64,000 nt of DNA from Apiosordaria backusii (taxonomy: Eukaryota; Ascomycota; Sordariomycetes; Sordariales; Lasiosphaeriaceae), in assembly GCA_030549205.1 (NCBI GenBank), contig JAUKTV010000006.1:638501-702500 (forward strand). Direction: 5' to 3'. A program made the translations under genes and the position numbers. The notes below the pieces were generated by a model that ran no database searches, was not told where the DNA came from, and saw only the letters and a program-made list of their open reading frames with translations. This document shows, piece by piece, positions 1 through 9,393 of the stretch (positions are counted from its first letter, which is position 1; every line of letters starts with the position of its first letter).

Positions 1-274
1 AGTTCAACCTGGGGTGATGGAATTATCTTGTGTCAGGGGTGGGAAGGGTGCAAAAAATGGGCATGGCGTTTTTATGTTTTGGCAGGTTACTTTTATGGTT
101 TCGTGTGGCTTTTGACCTTATATACCCCGAGTCTATCTTGTTTGGGAAGACAATGAATGCTAGGTATTGCTAATGCGCCCGTCTCTGTCATATTACCGTC
201 ATTTCTTCAGAGTATTTCCTTCTTGCATCATCACATCATTGAGTATTACTCAGCTTCTGAGTAAGCCAGATCCA
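1..274. other. Intergenic, 3' flank of the FAD monooxygenase
   Basis: I see no gene-like reading frame here. The stretch is mildly AT-rich and lies downstream of the minus-strand monooxygenase, so it should hold that gene's 3' untranslated region. Confidence 0.5.
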
Positions 275-1835
275 TTATGTACTCTCCTCCCCGCTGTCTT
301 TGCCCTTCTCATCACGTTCTCCTTTCTCCAGCAGCGGCATCTTCTCCTTCCACTCCAACCCTCCCTCAAAGGGCTCCCTCTTGACTTTTATCCCCCTAAA
401 CACCAGGCATTTGGCCATACTCGGCGAGTTCACCTTGTTGACCAGCAGCACATCCACCCCGGGAATCGGCATCACCACCCTGTCGAAAAACTTGAATCTC
501 CAGTCCCTCCACCCAGCGATCCTCGTCACCAGCCCACACCGCTTGGCCTCCTCCCGCACGCTGTCTATCCTCTCCTCTCTATATTTTCTGAACGCCTCTT
601 CCAACCCACTCAGAAACATATCTTTATTAGATGTGGAAGCAACTAGCTCGGAGACGTGGTTAGCAAGCGAAACAACATCCAGCAGCCCCATGTTCAAACC
701 CTGCCCCGTCGTAGGCGTGACCTTGTGCGCGGCGTCCCCTACAACAACCATTTGGTTTTTGTAACTCCACTCCGGTTCCAAAACCCCTTCTTCTAGAGGT
801 GTCATCCCGAACTTTTGTCTCAACGGCCAGACATCCTTGACTGTCAAACCGGATTGTCCTAGTGGTAGGGCGGCTACCTTGGGGGAGGCGATGATTTGTT
901 CGATGTCTTTCTCTGTGTACCGCTTTGAGGGGTCATAATCAGAGGGTAAGAGTTGGTAAATAAAACAGAACTGAACGTTAGACTTGTCGTTGGCTAGGAG
1001 TTGAAGCGTAAGGTCTTTGGAGTGGACTTCGAAGGCGGAGGTGGCGGGGATGGAGGTGAGGAGGGTGGTGCGGGGGAGGGAGAACCAGAGGAGGGAGTAG
1101 CGGGTTTTTAGTAGCTGGGGTTTTGTTGGGGAGGGGATGGGGGGTTTTGATGATGATGATGATGAGGTTGTGGGGTTGGAAGGAGGAGGAGGAGGAGGAG
1201 GAGGAGGAGGAGGGGAGAGGGATTCAAGGATGGTTTTCCGGACGATGCTGTGGATTCCGTCTGCGCCGATGATGAAGGTGGCCGTGTGGGAGGTGTTGTC
1301 TGAGCAGAGGACCTTGACGCCGCCGCCGCTGGCTGCGTCGAGGAGAGATATGGAAGTGACGGCTTTGGAGGTGTGGATTTTGGATTTGGCAGAGGGGGGG
1401 AGAGTGTTGAAGAGGACGGAGATGAGGTCGGCGCGGGCGAAGCATTGAGGGTAGATTCCGTGGCTTAGGGGTAGGACTTTAGTCAGTTGGCTTACAACAA
1501 TGGAGAAGTCTTGGTTAAAGGATGGGTAGGTATTACTTGGTCTTGCACAGCTGGGGAGACTTTGTCTTGAGAAAGATCTTGCCGTTTTTGGTTTGATATG
1601 CACCTGACAGCAGCTCGGTGCCAATGGACAGCAGTTGATCTAGAAGGCCGAGTTGAGCCATGATCCGCATGCCGTGTGGCCATAGAACGATGCTAGCGCC
1701 GACATCTTCAGCAATTGTGTCGCGCCGCTCGAGAAGGGTGAAGTCGATGCCGAGTTGAGAGAAGGCGTGGGCTGCTGTTAATCCTACTGGTCCTCCTCCC
1801 ACGATGATGACACTGATATCCGAGATTGGTGACAT
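275..1835 (-). CDS. FAD-dependent monooxygenase (PaxM/salicylate-hydroxylase type), two exons
   Basis: This predicted 495-residue flavoprotein would hydroxylate or epoxidise a small aromatic or terpenoid substrate using FAD and NAD(P)H. The N-terminus carries the Rossmann motif GGGPVGL after a hydrophobic strand. The second NAD(P)H/FAD motif is GADGIHSIVRK, and the GDAAHKVTPTTGQG motif binds the FAD pyrophosphate. A first ORF from the ATG at 1835 ends at a stop just past 1537. The family sequence resumes at HGIYPQCFARADL. I place one intron at 1464-1536 (GTAATA donor, CTGAC branch, CTAAG acceptor), which joins the frames. A low-complexity Pro11 tract followed by a Ser run lies mid-protein and is unusual inside this fold. 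No other secondary-metabolite genes adjoin, so the substrate is unknown. Confidence 0.85.
1180..1213 (+). repeat. GGA trinucleotide microsatellite inside a coding exon
   Basis: About eleven GGA/GGN units on the plus strand encode a run of prolines in the minus-strand monooxygenase. A short GAT run just upstream (about 1150-1163) encodes serines. Such tracts vary in length by slippage. Confidence 0.85.
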
Positions 1836-2900
1836 GGTGGTGATGCTATGCTATTAATGTGCTGCCTTGTAGTAAAAGGAGGGGAAGGGGGAGGCATGAA
1901 GCAGTGTTTCATTGGAACTCTAAGCTCTGGTCGAATTCTATTTATGAGAGGACCCGACGCCCTGGCACAACGGCACGCACAACGTCGGAATAAAACGCCC
2001 TTCCCACACCATTGGGTTGTGATTACGAGCTACTAAAACAAGACGATGTCTGACCTGTCCAAGACTTCCGATAACCGTCAAGATCGTCCAGCCAGAAACT
2101 AGTGACTTTCATCTTTGGTACAAAACCGGCATTGGACCGATTTGGTCATGGGAAGGTAGTAGTTAATAGTCAGCCGTCAGCATGAATCAGGTCACCTCAC
2201 GTTAAGGTCTTTCTTTTTCTCCTACAGAAAGTTCCCTTATGGGCATCCGTATATTCCATCTTACCTTACAGGCCTTGTATCGATTCGGAGGGTTAGATAT
2301 GCACAGTCCGCCCGCATCATGCAATCCCACCCCCAGCGGGAAGGTAAGACGTTAAAAAACCTGTGTTCCCAATATTGGGGCGTGCCGAGATAAGCGCCGA
2401 TGTCTCATACGGAGATGTAGTGGCCTGGAAGCTGACAGATGCAGAGCTGCCATGGACTGAGCATCGGGACGTAATCCATCCTCATCATCCAATTAGCGTT
2501 CGGTTTCTTTGTTGATTGTTAGGGATGATCTAAAGGACAATAAGGGCGCACCTGCTTAGCTGAGTTGAACCCATGAAAAGTATGTCCGAGGTTCGGATTG
2601 CCAAAGACATGCATATGTCGGTAGTCGGTGATACAGCAGAACTTGTGATAAGATCATCATATTGGCTGCTGTATCAAAAGCAGTACGATATCACTTGTGT
2701 CGCACATCGCTGTGGCTCGCATGAGAGAGAATCCAAAGTATTGGCAGCCCTTGAACCCCTTGACCGAGTGACTTGCTGTAAATAATTCATTCACTCCCCA
2801 AAAAGTTCGATCGGATGAATGATAGAAAGAGGATCAAGCAATCATTAAAAATCTAATTTATGATTCATAAATCATACAAAAAAGATCATTAAAATGATAT
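1836..2900. other. Intergenic between monooxygenase and tRNA-Lys
   Basis: About 1 kb without a supportable gene. Short ORFs are present but show no family features. It should contain the minus-strand monooxygenase promoter. Confidence 0.5.
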
Positions 2901-2974
2901 CGCCCATGGCGAGACTCGAACTCGCAACATTCAGATTAAAAGTCTGACGCGCTAACCAATTGCGCCACACGGGC
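2901..2974 (-). tRNA. tRNA-Lys (anticodon UUU)
   Basis: Read on the minus strand, this folds as a complete tRNA. The acceptor stem is GCCCGTG/CATGGGC, the D arm starts GCGC, the anticodon stem is TCAGA/TCTGA with loop CTTTTAA (anticodon TTT), and the T arm is GCGAG-TTCGAGT-CTCGC. There is no intron, and the length is 74 nt including the discriminator base. Confidence 0.95.
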
Positions 2975-3560
2975 TTTGCTGTTGTTGGGGTAATTTTTCC
3001 TGATCGTAAGCTTATTCGCGAGCCAAGCCGCATCGGTTCGGGAACCGCGAGCTTTCGAGAGCGTTGCTGGAATGAGCTCAAGTGTTGACAGATTTAGGGA
3101 CAGCTCAATATCGGTGCGTCCGTGTGAGAGCCATGAATCGTAAACCAGTCTGCAGGATATGCGAGCAATGAAGAGATCAAGCTGTTGATAGCTGATGCAT
3201 TCTCAGTAAGTAATTATGTTTCATGATCTAAGTACCGTGTGACCTAACCGCAATGCTCAGTTGGACAAACACCCACGACACCCCCCGAAACGCCCCCACC
3301 CTAACCAGCCTAGAAATCCCGCTGTCATAGTCATTGTCGTCGTCAAAATTGTGTGCTGTGATTCCCCACATGTAGCGTGCCCATCCCTCTGAACCGATCC
3401 ATTACAAAAGAACACCATATCCGTAAATCTCCGACCCTACTCTTGTTGTCCAGCAAAATAAAAAAGCAAATCCGCCGAAACCAAGATGCCCATGTGTATC
3501 TGTGTATGTAAAGATCCCGTACCCGCAGTTTCCCCGTGTAATTAGTTTTCTCCATCCCCC
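2975..3560. other. Intergenic between tRNA-Lys and the ankyrin gene
   Basis: No supportable gene. It should contain the 3' untranslated region of the minus-strand ankyrin gene and the upstream flank of the tRNA. Confidence 0.5.
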
Positions 3561-6296
3561 TCAATCCGCAGCAATCGGTAGGCCCCACCCGAGCAGCTCC
3601 TCATCCGTCATGTTTGGCGTTATAGAGATAATCGGCTTCTTCCGCATGACCATTGGTAGTATCGTATCAGTCAAATCCCCCTCCATCTTGTCATGACACG
3701 CTGTTATTTTCAGCCCCATTTCCTTCATGATCATATCCCAGATCTTCAGTTTGTGCAGTTCTGCCCCCTCCCACATGGCGATCTCCTCCACCAGTTCCCA
3801 GAACTGAACAGAGCGCTTCACCACGGCTACGTCTGTCAGCAGCTTAGCTGCTTGCAGCGCACTGACAGCCACGTCCGCCCTGATTTTCTCACTCCAGACA
3901 TCTCTGAGAATACTCATAGAGCATCTTTCCGCAGCCTCGGAGTCGGTTAGCTTCTCCAAGATCATCCTCAACGGTGTCAGGTTCGGGTTCTGACAGGCCC
4001 TGTAAAGGAAACTGGTCTTCCAATTGCGCGACGGTATTACTGGTAGGTTATACCGTTTAAGTATTTCCTTAACGATAGAAATCCTGCTCTCTCGGATGGC
4101 CAGGTCAAAAGCTGTCAGGAACTTCTTCTTGACAAAACGCCATTCATCAGGGTCGTCGTCTTCTCCATAAATCTTCCGGAGTACATCATCCGACGGCACC
4201 AGATACGGATCGGCGACCTCGCTCATCAAACACTCAGCAACGGTCGGGTGGTCTTCGATAACGGCAATCGACAGAGGCGTTCTCAGCTCATCATCAAACA
4301 CGTCGACATCGGCGCCTCTGTCCAAGAGCTGTTTGACAACCTCAACCTCCCCCCACTGGCACGCAAGATGCAGGTATGTCTGGCCACCGAGAAAGGTGGG
4401 CTCGCTGACGGACACAAAACGGTTCAGGACGGCAATGCTGAGAGCCTTGTTCTTTTGCAACATCGTCTTGAGCAGCAACATCTCGTTGGTGTAGACAGTC
4501 CTTCCAAAGTCCAGTGTTGTTTGCAGCGTCTCGACCTGATTCCATGGGTCACTTTGTTCGATAATGAGGTCGACATATGTCTTGACGTCTCGGTCGGTAA
4601 CGCCATAGAAGCCGTCGGTAAACTTAAGCAACAGTTTGAGGGCCTTGTAGTTCCCGCAAGAGGCGCACTTTTTCAGGGCGGCCTTGAGCTTTGGCTTGGT
4701 CACATTGACGTTTGTCGCGACCTTGAGCATTTCCTGCAGGATCCTGTCCTCGGTCCATCGTAACTGCATGACGGCCCAGTCCAGAGGGCTGCTCATAGGT
4801 TCTTCTTCCAGGTCCATCCGCGCACCATGTCGAAGGAGAATGACGGCAATTTCTGCGACCTCGCCGTGATGGTCGACCCTCACAGAGCACGCATAATAAA
4901 GCGGCGTCCTCCCACTGCGATCCTGTGCATTGACCGAGGCGCCACAGTGTACCAGCATGGCAACAGCTCGCGGCTCAGCGAGCTCACAGGCCAGCATCAG
5001 CGCCGTTGCCTCGCGGTGGCCACGCTTGTCAAATCGGGCGTCCACTCTCGCTCCGGCTTCCACAAGAGCCTTGATGAGCGAGACCCGGTTTCCCTCAAAC
5101 TCGTCGTGTTTGACCGGCGCCTCATCAAGACTGAAGAACTCGGCTCGCGGAAGGGTGCAAAAGTAAAGAGGTCGAATGTCTCGGAACTTTCGGATGTACC
5201 GGTGAGGATCCGGGTTGGCGCCGATGCTAGCAAGCCTGTGTGCCACGGCAAAATTGCCCCTAAAGCATGCATTCAGCAGTGGTGTGTGACCACGCTCGTT
5301 ATGAGCCTCAAGATCAGCGCCAAGGGCGAGAAGCTTGGTGATGGTGTCTCGGATTTCGGCAGAGTCCCGGGCGCTGAATAGCTCGGCAACATAATGAAGA
5401 GCCGTATTGTCCCATCTATCGCGCTGGTTGACGTCGAGGTCGGTATCGTTCAGGGCGAGAAGCTTGATGATGGGCACCAAGCCGTTGGCAGCGGCCGAGT
5501 GCAGGGCCGTATGGTTGTGTTCCGGGGTGGCATCGAGGTTGAGAGACGCACCGCGGTAGATCAACAGCTCGGCAACAAGCCGTTCTCCGTGACACATGGC
5601 TGTGTGAAGAGGCCGCCATCTCGGCCAGTCGGCACCCCGCCGCAGAGGATTTCTGTCAAACTTCATGGCGTGACATGAGCACACCCGGAACGAGGGCGCG
5701 TTGATATCAACCCCGTTGTCAAGCAACCACACGACGACATCTCGATGGCCATTCTTGGCGGCAAGGTGGAGTGGGGTGGCATAAGGCTGGAGCTTAGAGT
5801 CGGGAGCGCGGGTCTCTGGCACGACATCGGCATCGTCATCGTTAGTGTCATCGCCGTCCGTGTTCTCATTGTCGCTGTCTTCGGTGTCGGTGTCGCTCGC
5901 CGGAGACGCCTTGGACTTGCGAGTCAGTGGTCCCGAGGCGTCCAGGTCGGCCCCCGCGGCGAGGGCATGCTTCAGTGTGCCCAGTCTGCCCTTCTCGGCA
6001 CCCCAGAATATACAAGTTGCGCCGCCGAAACGGACATTCCTGGCGTAGATTTCTGGATTGATGACCGAATAGAACCACTTGTTGGCACGGTTGAAGGCAA
6101 GCTGGTCCGGAATATCGAGCAGGTCGAGAATGAGGAAGATGATTTCGGGGGGGAGCTGCAGGATAGGCACAGCAGGCGGCAATGCTTTCCTTGCTTTTCC
6201 CTTGCTCTTGGATGCCTTCTTGCCGCCCTCGATCCAGCCCAGTATTCTTTTGGTTGCCGATTTCTTTGGCTTGCCGGGCTTCTTGGGCCCCTCCAT
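3561..6296 (-). CDS. F-box and ankyrin-repeat protein
   Basis: A single uninterrupted 911-residue frame starts at the ATG at 6296; the longer frame upstream has no ATG. A basic Lys-rich head (residues 1-40) precedes an F-box-like segment at about residues 44-85 (LPPEIIFLILDLLDIPDQLAFNRANKWF). An acidic insert (DTDTEDSDNENTDGDD) is followed by many ankyrin repeats such as TPLHLAAKNGH, TALHSAAANG, TALMLACELA, TPLYYACS and TYLHLACQWGEVEVVKQLL. F-box proteins recruit targets to SCF ubiquitin ligases, so by family this would be a substrate receptor with the ankyrin array as target-binding surface. Neither Skp1 binding nor a target can be read from sequence. The next gene upstream on the same strand is the HET-C homologue, 1.1 kb away. 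Confidence 0.85.
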   Translation of the reverse strand: MEGPKKPGKPKKSATKRILGWIEGGKKASKSKGKARKALPPAVPILQLPPEIIFLILDLLDIPDQLAFNRANKWFYSVINPEIYARNVRFGGATCIFWGAEKGRLGTLKHALAAGADLDASGPLTRKSKASPASDTDTEDSDNENTDGDDTNDDDADVVPETRAPDSKLQPYATPLHLAAKNGHRDVVVWLLDNGVDINAPSFRVCSCHAMKFDRNPLRRGADWPRWRPLHTAMCHGERLVAELLIYRGASLNLDATPEHNHTALHSAAANGLVPIIKLLALNDTDLDVNQRDRWDNTALHYVAELFSARDSAEIRDTITKLLALGADLEAHNERGHTPLLNACFRGNFAVAHRLASIGANPDPHRYIRKFRDIRPLYFCTLPRAEFFSLDEAPVKHDEFEGNRVSLIKALVEAGARVDARFDKRGHREATALMLACELAEPRAVAMLVHCGASVNAQDRSGRTPLYYACSVRVDHHGEVAEIAVILLRHGARMDLEEEPMSSPLDWAVMQLRWTEDRILQEMLKVATNVNVTKPKLKAALKKCASCGNYKALKLLLKFTDGFYGVTDRDVKTYVDLIIEQSDPWNQVETLQTTLDFGRTVYTNEMLLLKTMLQKNKALSIAVLNRFVSVSEPTFLGGQTYLHLACQWGEVEVVKQLLDRGADVDVFDDELRTPLSIAVIEDHPTVAECLMSEVADPYLVPSDDVLRKIYGEDDDPDEWRFVKKKFLTAFDLAIRESRISIVKEILKRYNLPVIPSRNWKTSFLYRACQNPNLTPLRMILEKLTDSEAAERCSMSILRDVWSEKIRADVAVSALQAAKLLTDVAVVKRSVQFWELVEEIAMWEGAELHKLKIWDMIMKEMGLKITACHDKMEGDLTDTILPMVMRKKPIISITPNMTDEELLGWGLPIAAD

Positions 6297-7441
6297 CTCG
6301 ACAGTGAGTTTCTTGCTGAATGCCGGCGCTCGAAAGAGAGGTAAGAAATAAAAAACAGAAAGGCAGAGCGTGCACAAAAGTCGGGCGACGGAAGACGGCC
6401 GGTGAGGCTGGGGTTTAGCGTCTAATAAAGCTCCGGAGGGCTTAGGTCAGTTAAATGGCGGGGCTTGCTGGTGGGGGACTGCAGATGTGGGCAGCGTTCC
6501 CGCCGTGGGATTGGATTAGCACTGCATATCTGCTGCCTCTCCCCGCCCCGCCCCGGCCGCCTGAAAAGCAGCCTTGGACGAACAGGTCGACTACCTGCTT
6601 ACTTCCCCAAGCTTGTCTGCCTCGCTATGGAACATGGTGTTTGGCTGCCCCAGAGCTAAGCAGCACTTTACGAGTAGTGTCAGAATACGATGACCGTACT
6701 GTTTTCTCGCAGCTCTCAGGACCGTCTCCCACCGCGTTTGCGCATGGGTGAGGCGCGGTGCCGGCCACTTTGAACAACCAGCCTCTCGGCACAAGCACTT
6801 GCCACTGACATCCTGGGGCCCGTCTGCCGTGGTCCGTCATGTCTCTGCCCCCGGCTCAAGTCCGTTCAGTCGCTAGCTGGTGGCTCCGTGATTACAGTAT
6901 CATTTCTGGGACCACTTCTATGGAGGCATCCCCGCCAGAAGTTCTTGTCAGAAGTTCTGTTACATTTCTCAGGGGAATTGGTCCAAGATATCAGGCAGGC
7001 AAACAGGCAGGGAAGCAAACACAGGGCGTCGGTGAAAGAAACATCTATTTGACAGCTCCCAATATTTCCGTCTGGGCTCCCCGAGGCAGTGTAACCGAGG
7101 GCTAGCTTCGATATTAATTCTATGTACAGAAAACAGCGGCCAGAGTTTCTCGACAGCCGCTTCATCGGCCGCTGTTCTGGCCATGACGTCGTTTGCCAAG
7201 ACTTTGGAGCCATCTGAGACAGGCATCCACCGGAAATCCCAAATTGCAACTGTCAGAGCGCAGCGAAATATCAACAATTGAGAGGCTGCTGGTCGGCGAC
7301 ATGAATTCTGGTATTGCAGATAGATCACATCTTTGCAGTTAATAGTTCTGGACAGTCGAGTGAGATTGTGTGTATGTGTAGGTATTATCCCATATCAGAC
7401 GTGTATCTTTTAGTGTACCCCAAAAAATATCTTCCCACTAC
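6297..7441. other. Intergenic between the ankyrin gene and het-c
   Basis: About 1.1 kb without a supportable gene. Both strands carry short ORFs that resemble no family. It should hold the ankyrin gene promoter and the het-c 3' untranslated region. Confidence 0.5.
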
Positions 7442-8196
7442 TTACCACTTGGCCTCCTTGCTGTCAAGGAAGGCCTTAAGGATGTTGACGATCTTCTCGA
7501 GGGCAACAAGGTACTGGCGAAGCTCCTCCTGAACCTTCTGCTCGTCATCACCGAGCTTGGCATAGAAGTCTTTGCGGTATGGGCACGCGCTCATGGCAGC
7601 GCTGAAGATGGGCTTCACCAGGAAGCTGTGATGCGGCTTGAGTGTGACGCTGTAAGATCCACGAAAGGAATCGGCAAGCTCCTCAGCTGAGCTAACGTTC
7701 TTGCTCAGGGCAATACATGTGAATTCGAGACCTCTGTCAACACGATCGCTGTTAGCATTTTGGCTTTAGGAGTTGGAAAAAAGTGGTTTCTGAGGTCCTC
7801 ACCTGACCAGCCATAGCAACCCCTCCGTCGCGTTATGGCTCTTGCTTTTGAGCTCGTTCCTCACAAGGTCTTGGAGATCCTGGGACTCGACGGGGGCAGC
7901 GAGCTGGCGCTTGCGGATTTTCTAGACAAGAAATGACGGTCAGCTAACGCCCCAACAGAGCAGAGCTTGTAGAAGCTCACCTCGACGTTGCCCAGCATAT
8001 CCTTCTTGACGGGGGAGAAGGCGACGGATCCGAGGACGTCGAACATGGTGGTCAAGGACTCGGCGGCCTCGAGGAACTCAGAGGTGGAGATGGCATTGCC
8101 CTTGTCGGCATCAATTGGGACATCGACGAAGGACTTCTTGAAGGTCTCGAGGAAAGTGCCCCCAGCGGGGACCTGGACAACGGCGGTGGCGGCCAT
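7442..8196 (-). CDS. het-c: HET-C glycolipid transfer protein (heterokaryon incompatibility homologue)
   Basis: Three exons (7981-8196, 7803-7921, 7442-7733) with introns at 7922-7980 and 7734-7802 give 208 residues, the length of Podospora anserina HET-C2, with close similarity throughout (for example AGGTFLETFKKSFVDVP and QLAAPVES). It is a GLTP-fold protein that moves glycosphingolipids between membranes. The ligand residues of the family are all present at the Podospora positions: D66, N70, K73, W109 and H147. The protein ends EAKW. In Podospora, particular HET-C alleles trigger cell death when confronted with the NLR proteins HET-D/HET-E. Whether this copy does so is unknown, and no NLR gene is in this window. 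The ATG at 8196 matches the family N-terminus; an upstream in-frame extension does not. Confidence 0.95.
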
Positions 8197-9393
8197 GTTG
8201 AGGTTGGATGAGGATCTGAAAATTGAACTGGACTGGACTGGACTGGACTCGAGGGAGGCTTGGGGTCGGGTTTGGTACAGGAACAACATGAGGCGGTCAA
8301 TGGAACTGGACATGCCCGACGGACCCCTAACCGCTACGCTAGCCGCTGCCCCGCATGAGCCCCTAACAGAACAGGGAGTTACCCCGCCCCCGCAGTGCCC
8401 AGGGGCTCACCGATGCCAGGTGGAGGTGAAGATCACGTGTGCCTGGTTGAAATTCAAGGTGAAGATGTCGCAACCGATCTCTTGGCCGAGAGAGTACACT
8501 ATCATCACATTGGTGGAGATCTTTTTTCTGGAAAAGATATGGAGTGTATACCAATCGACAGTGATCCGCATCAGGAGTTTTCGCAGCTGGAGGTCTGCGG
8601 AGGGACTGCCCTGGATGGAACCAAAACATCAAAGAGCTCTAAACAATGAATGCAGTGGTCAAGCGATGTGCAGCACAGAAGGTTTAGGTGATGACTAAAC
8701 TGGGCTGACCCAGCTTTGGCTGGGATTCCCAGCGATTTCATCTCTTTTTCCGCTCCAAATGGAAGATTCAGTTGACTTTAGAACAATTCTCGAATCCTTG
8801 GCAATCAACAGACCAAAGTCACCAAACCACCAATATCTCTTTTCTTTCCAATATCTGGATCTCATCTCCCAACAATGCAGCCATCCCACATGACGTCATC
8901 CCAGACGCGCCGCGCACCCTCCCAAGCCCGTTCACAGCTGTTTCCAGGCTACCAAAGCGACGGTTCCTCCACTTGGGAGCCTTAAGCCGAGCTCCAATGC
9001 TTTTGTTTCTTGATGAGACGCTGTTACACTCATGCACACGGAAAAGCCAATGACGACCACCCGGGAATATCTGCTACCTTAAGGGTCCCCCCTGCCCCCA
9101 GTCCCCATCAAACAGTTCCCCGACTTCCAGGACCTTGAACCTATTTCCGGACGGAAGCCGGCACGTCCACATGTTCCATTCTTTTCTGGTGTTTCCATTG
9201 CCTTTGCCTTGTTCCCTTGAACTTCCAGGTTATTCGCCTAGACGGGCCGTCGTCATCGCACAACATCCCGCCTCTTCCATCGCCAGATGCCAGCCTCTTA
9301 AGGAGCGACTGGTTTTAAAACCAGCCATTCCCCGTCCTCGGCCCTTCCGCCGTCTGCTTGTCAAACAAACATAGAACTGCTGTCACCTTGACA
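8197..9393. other. Divergent promoter region between het-c and phospholipase D
   Basis: About 1.2 kb separates two divergently transcribed genes, so both promoters must lie here. It contains a CACGTG box near 8435. The overlapping ORFs show no family features. Confidence 0.5.

Noticed and set aside
5745..6344. A 199-residue plus-strand ORF
   Set aside because: It is a shadow of the ankyrin gene's N-terminal exon.
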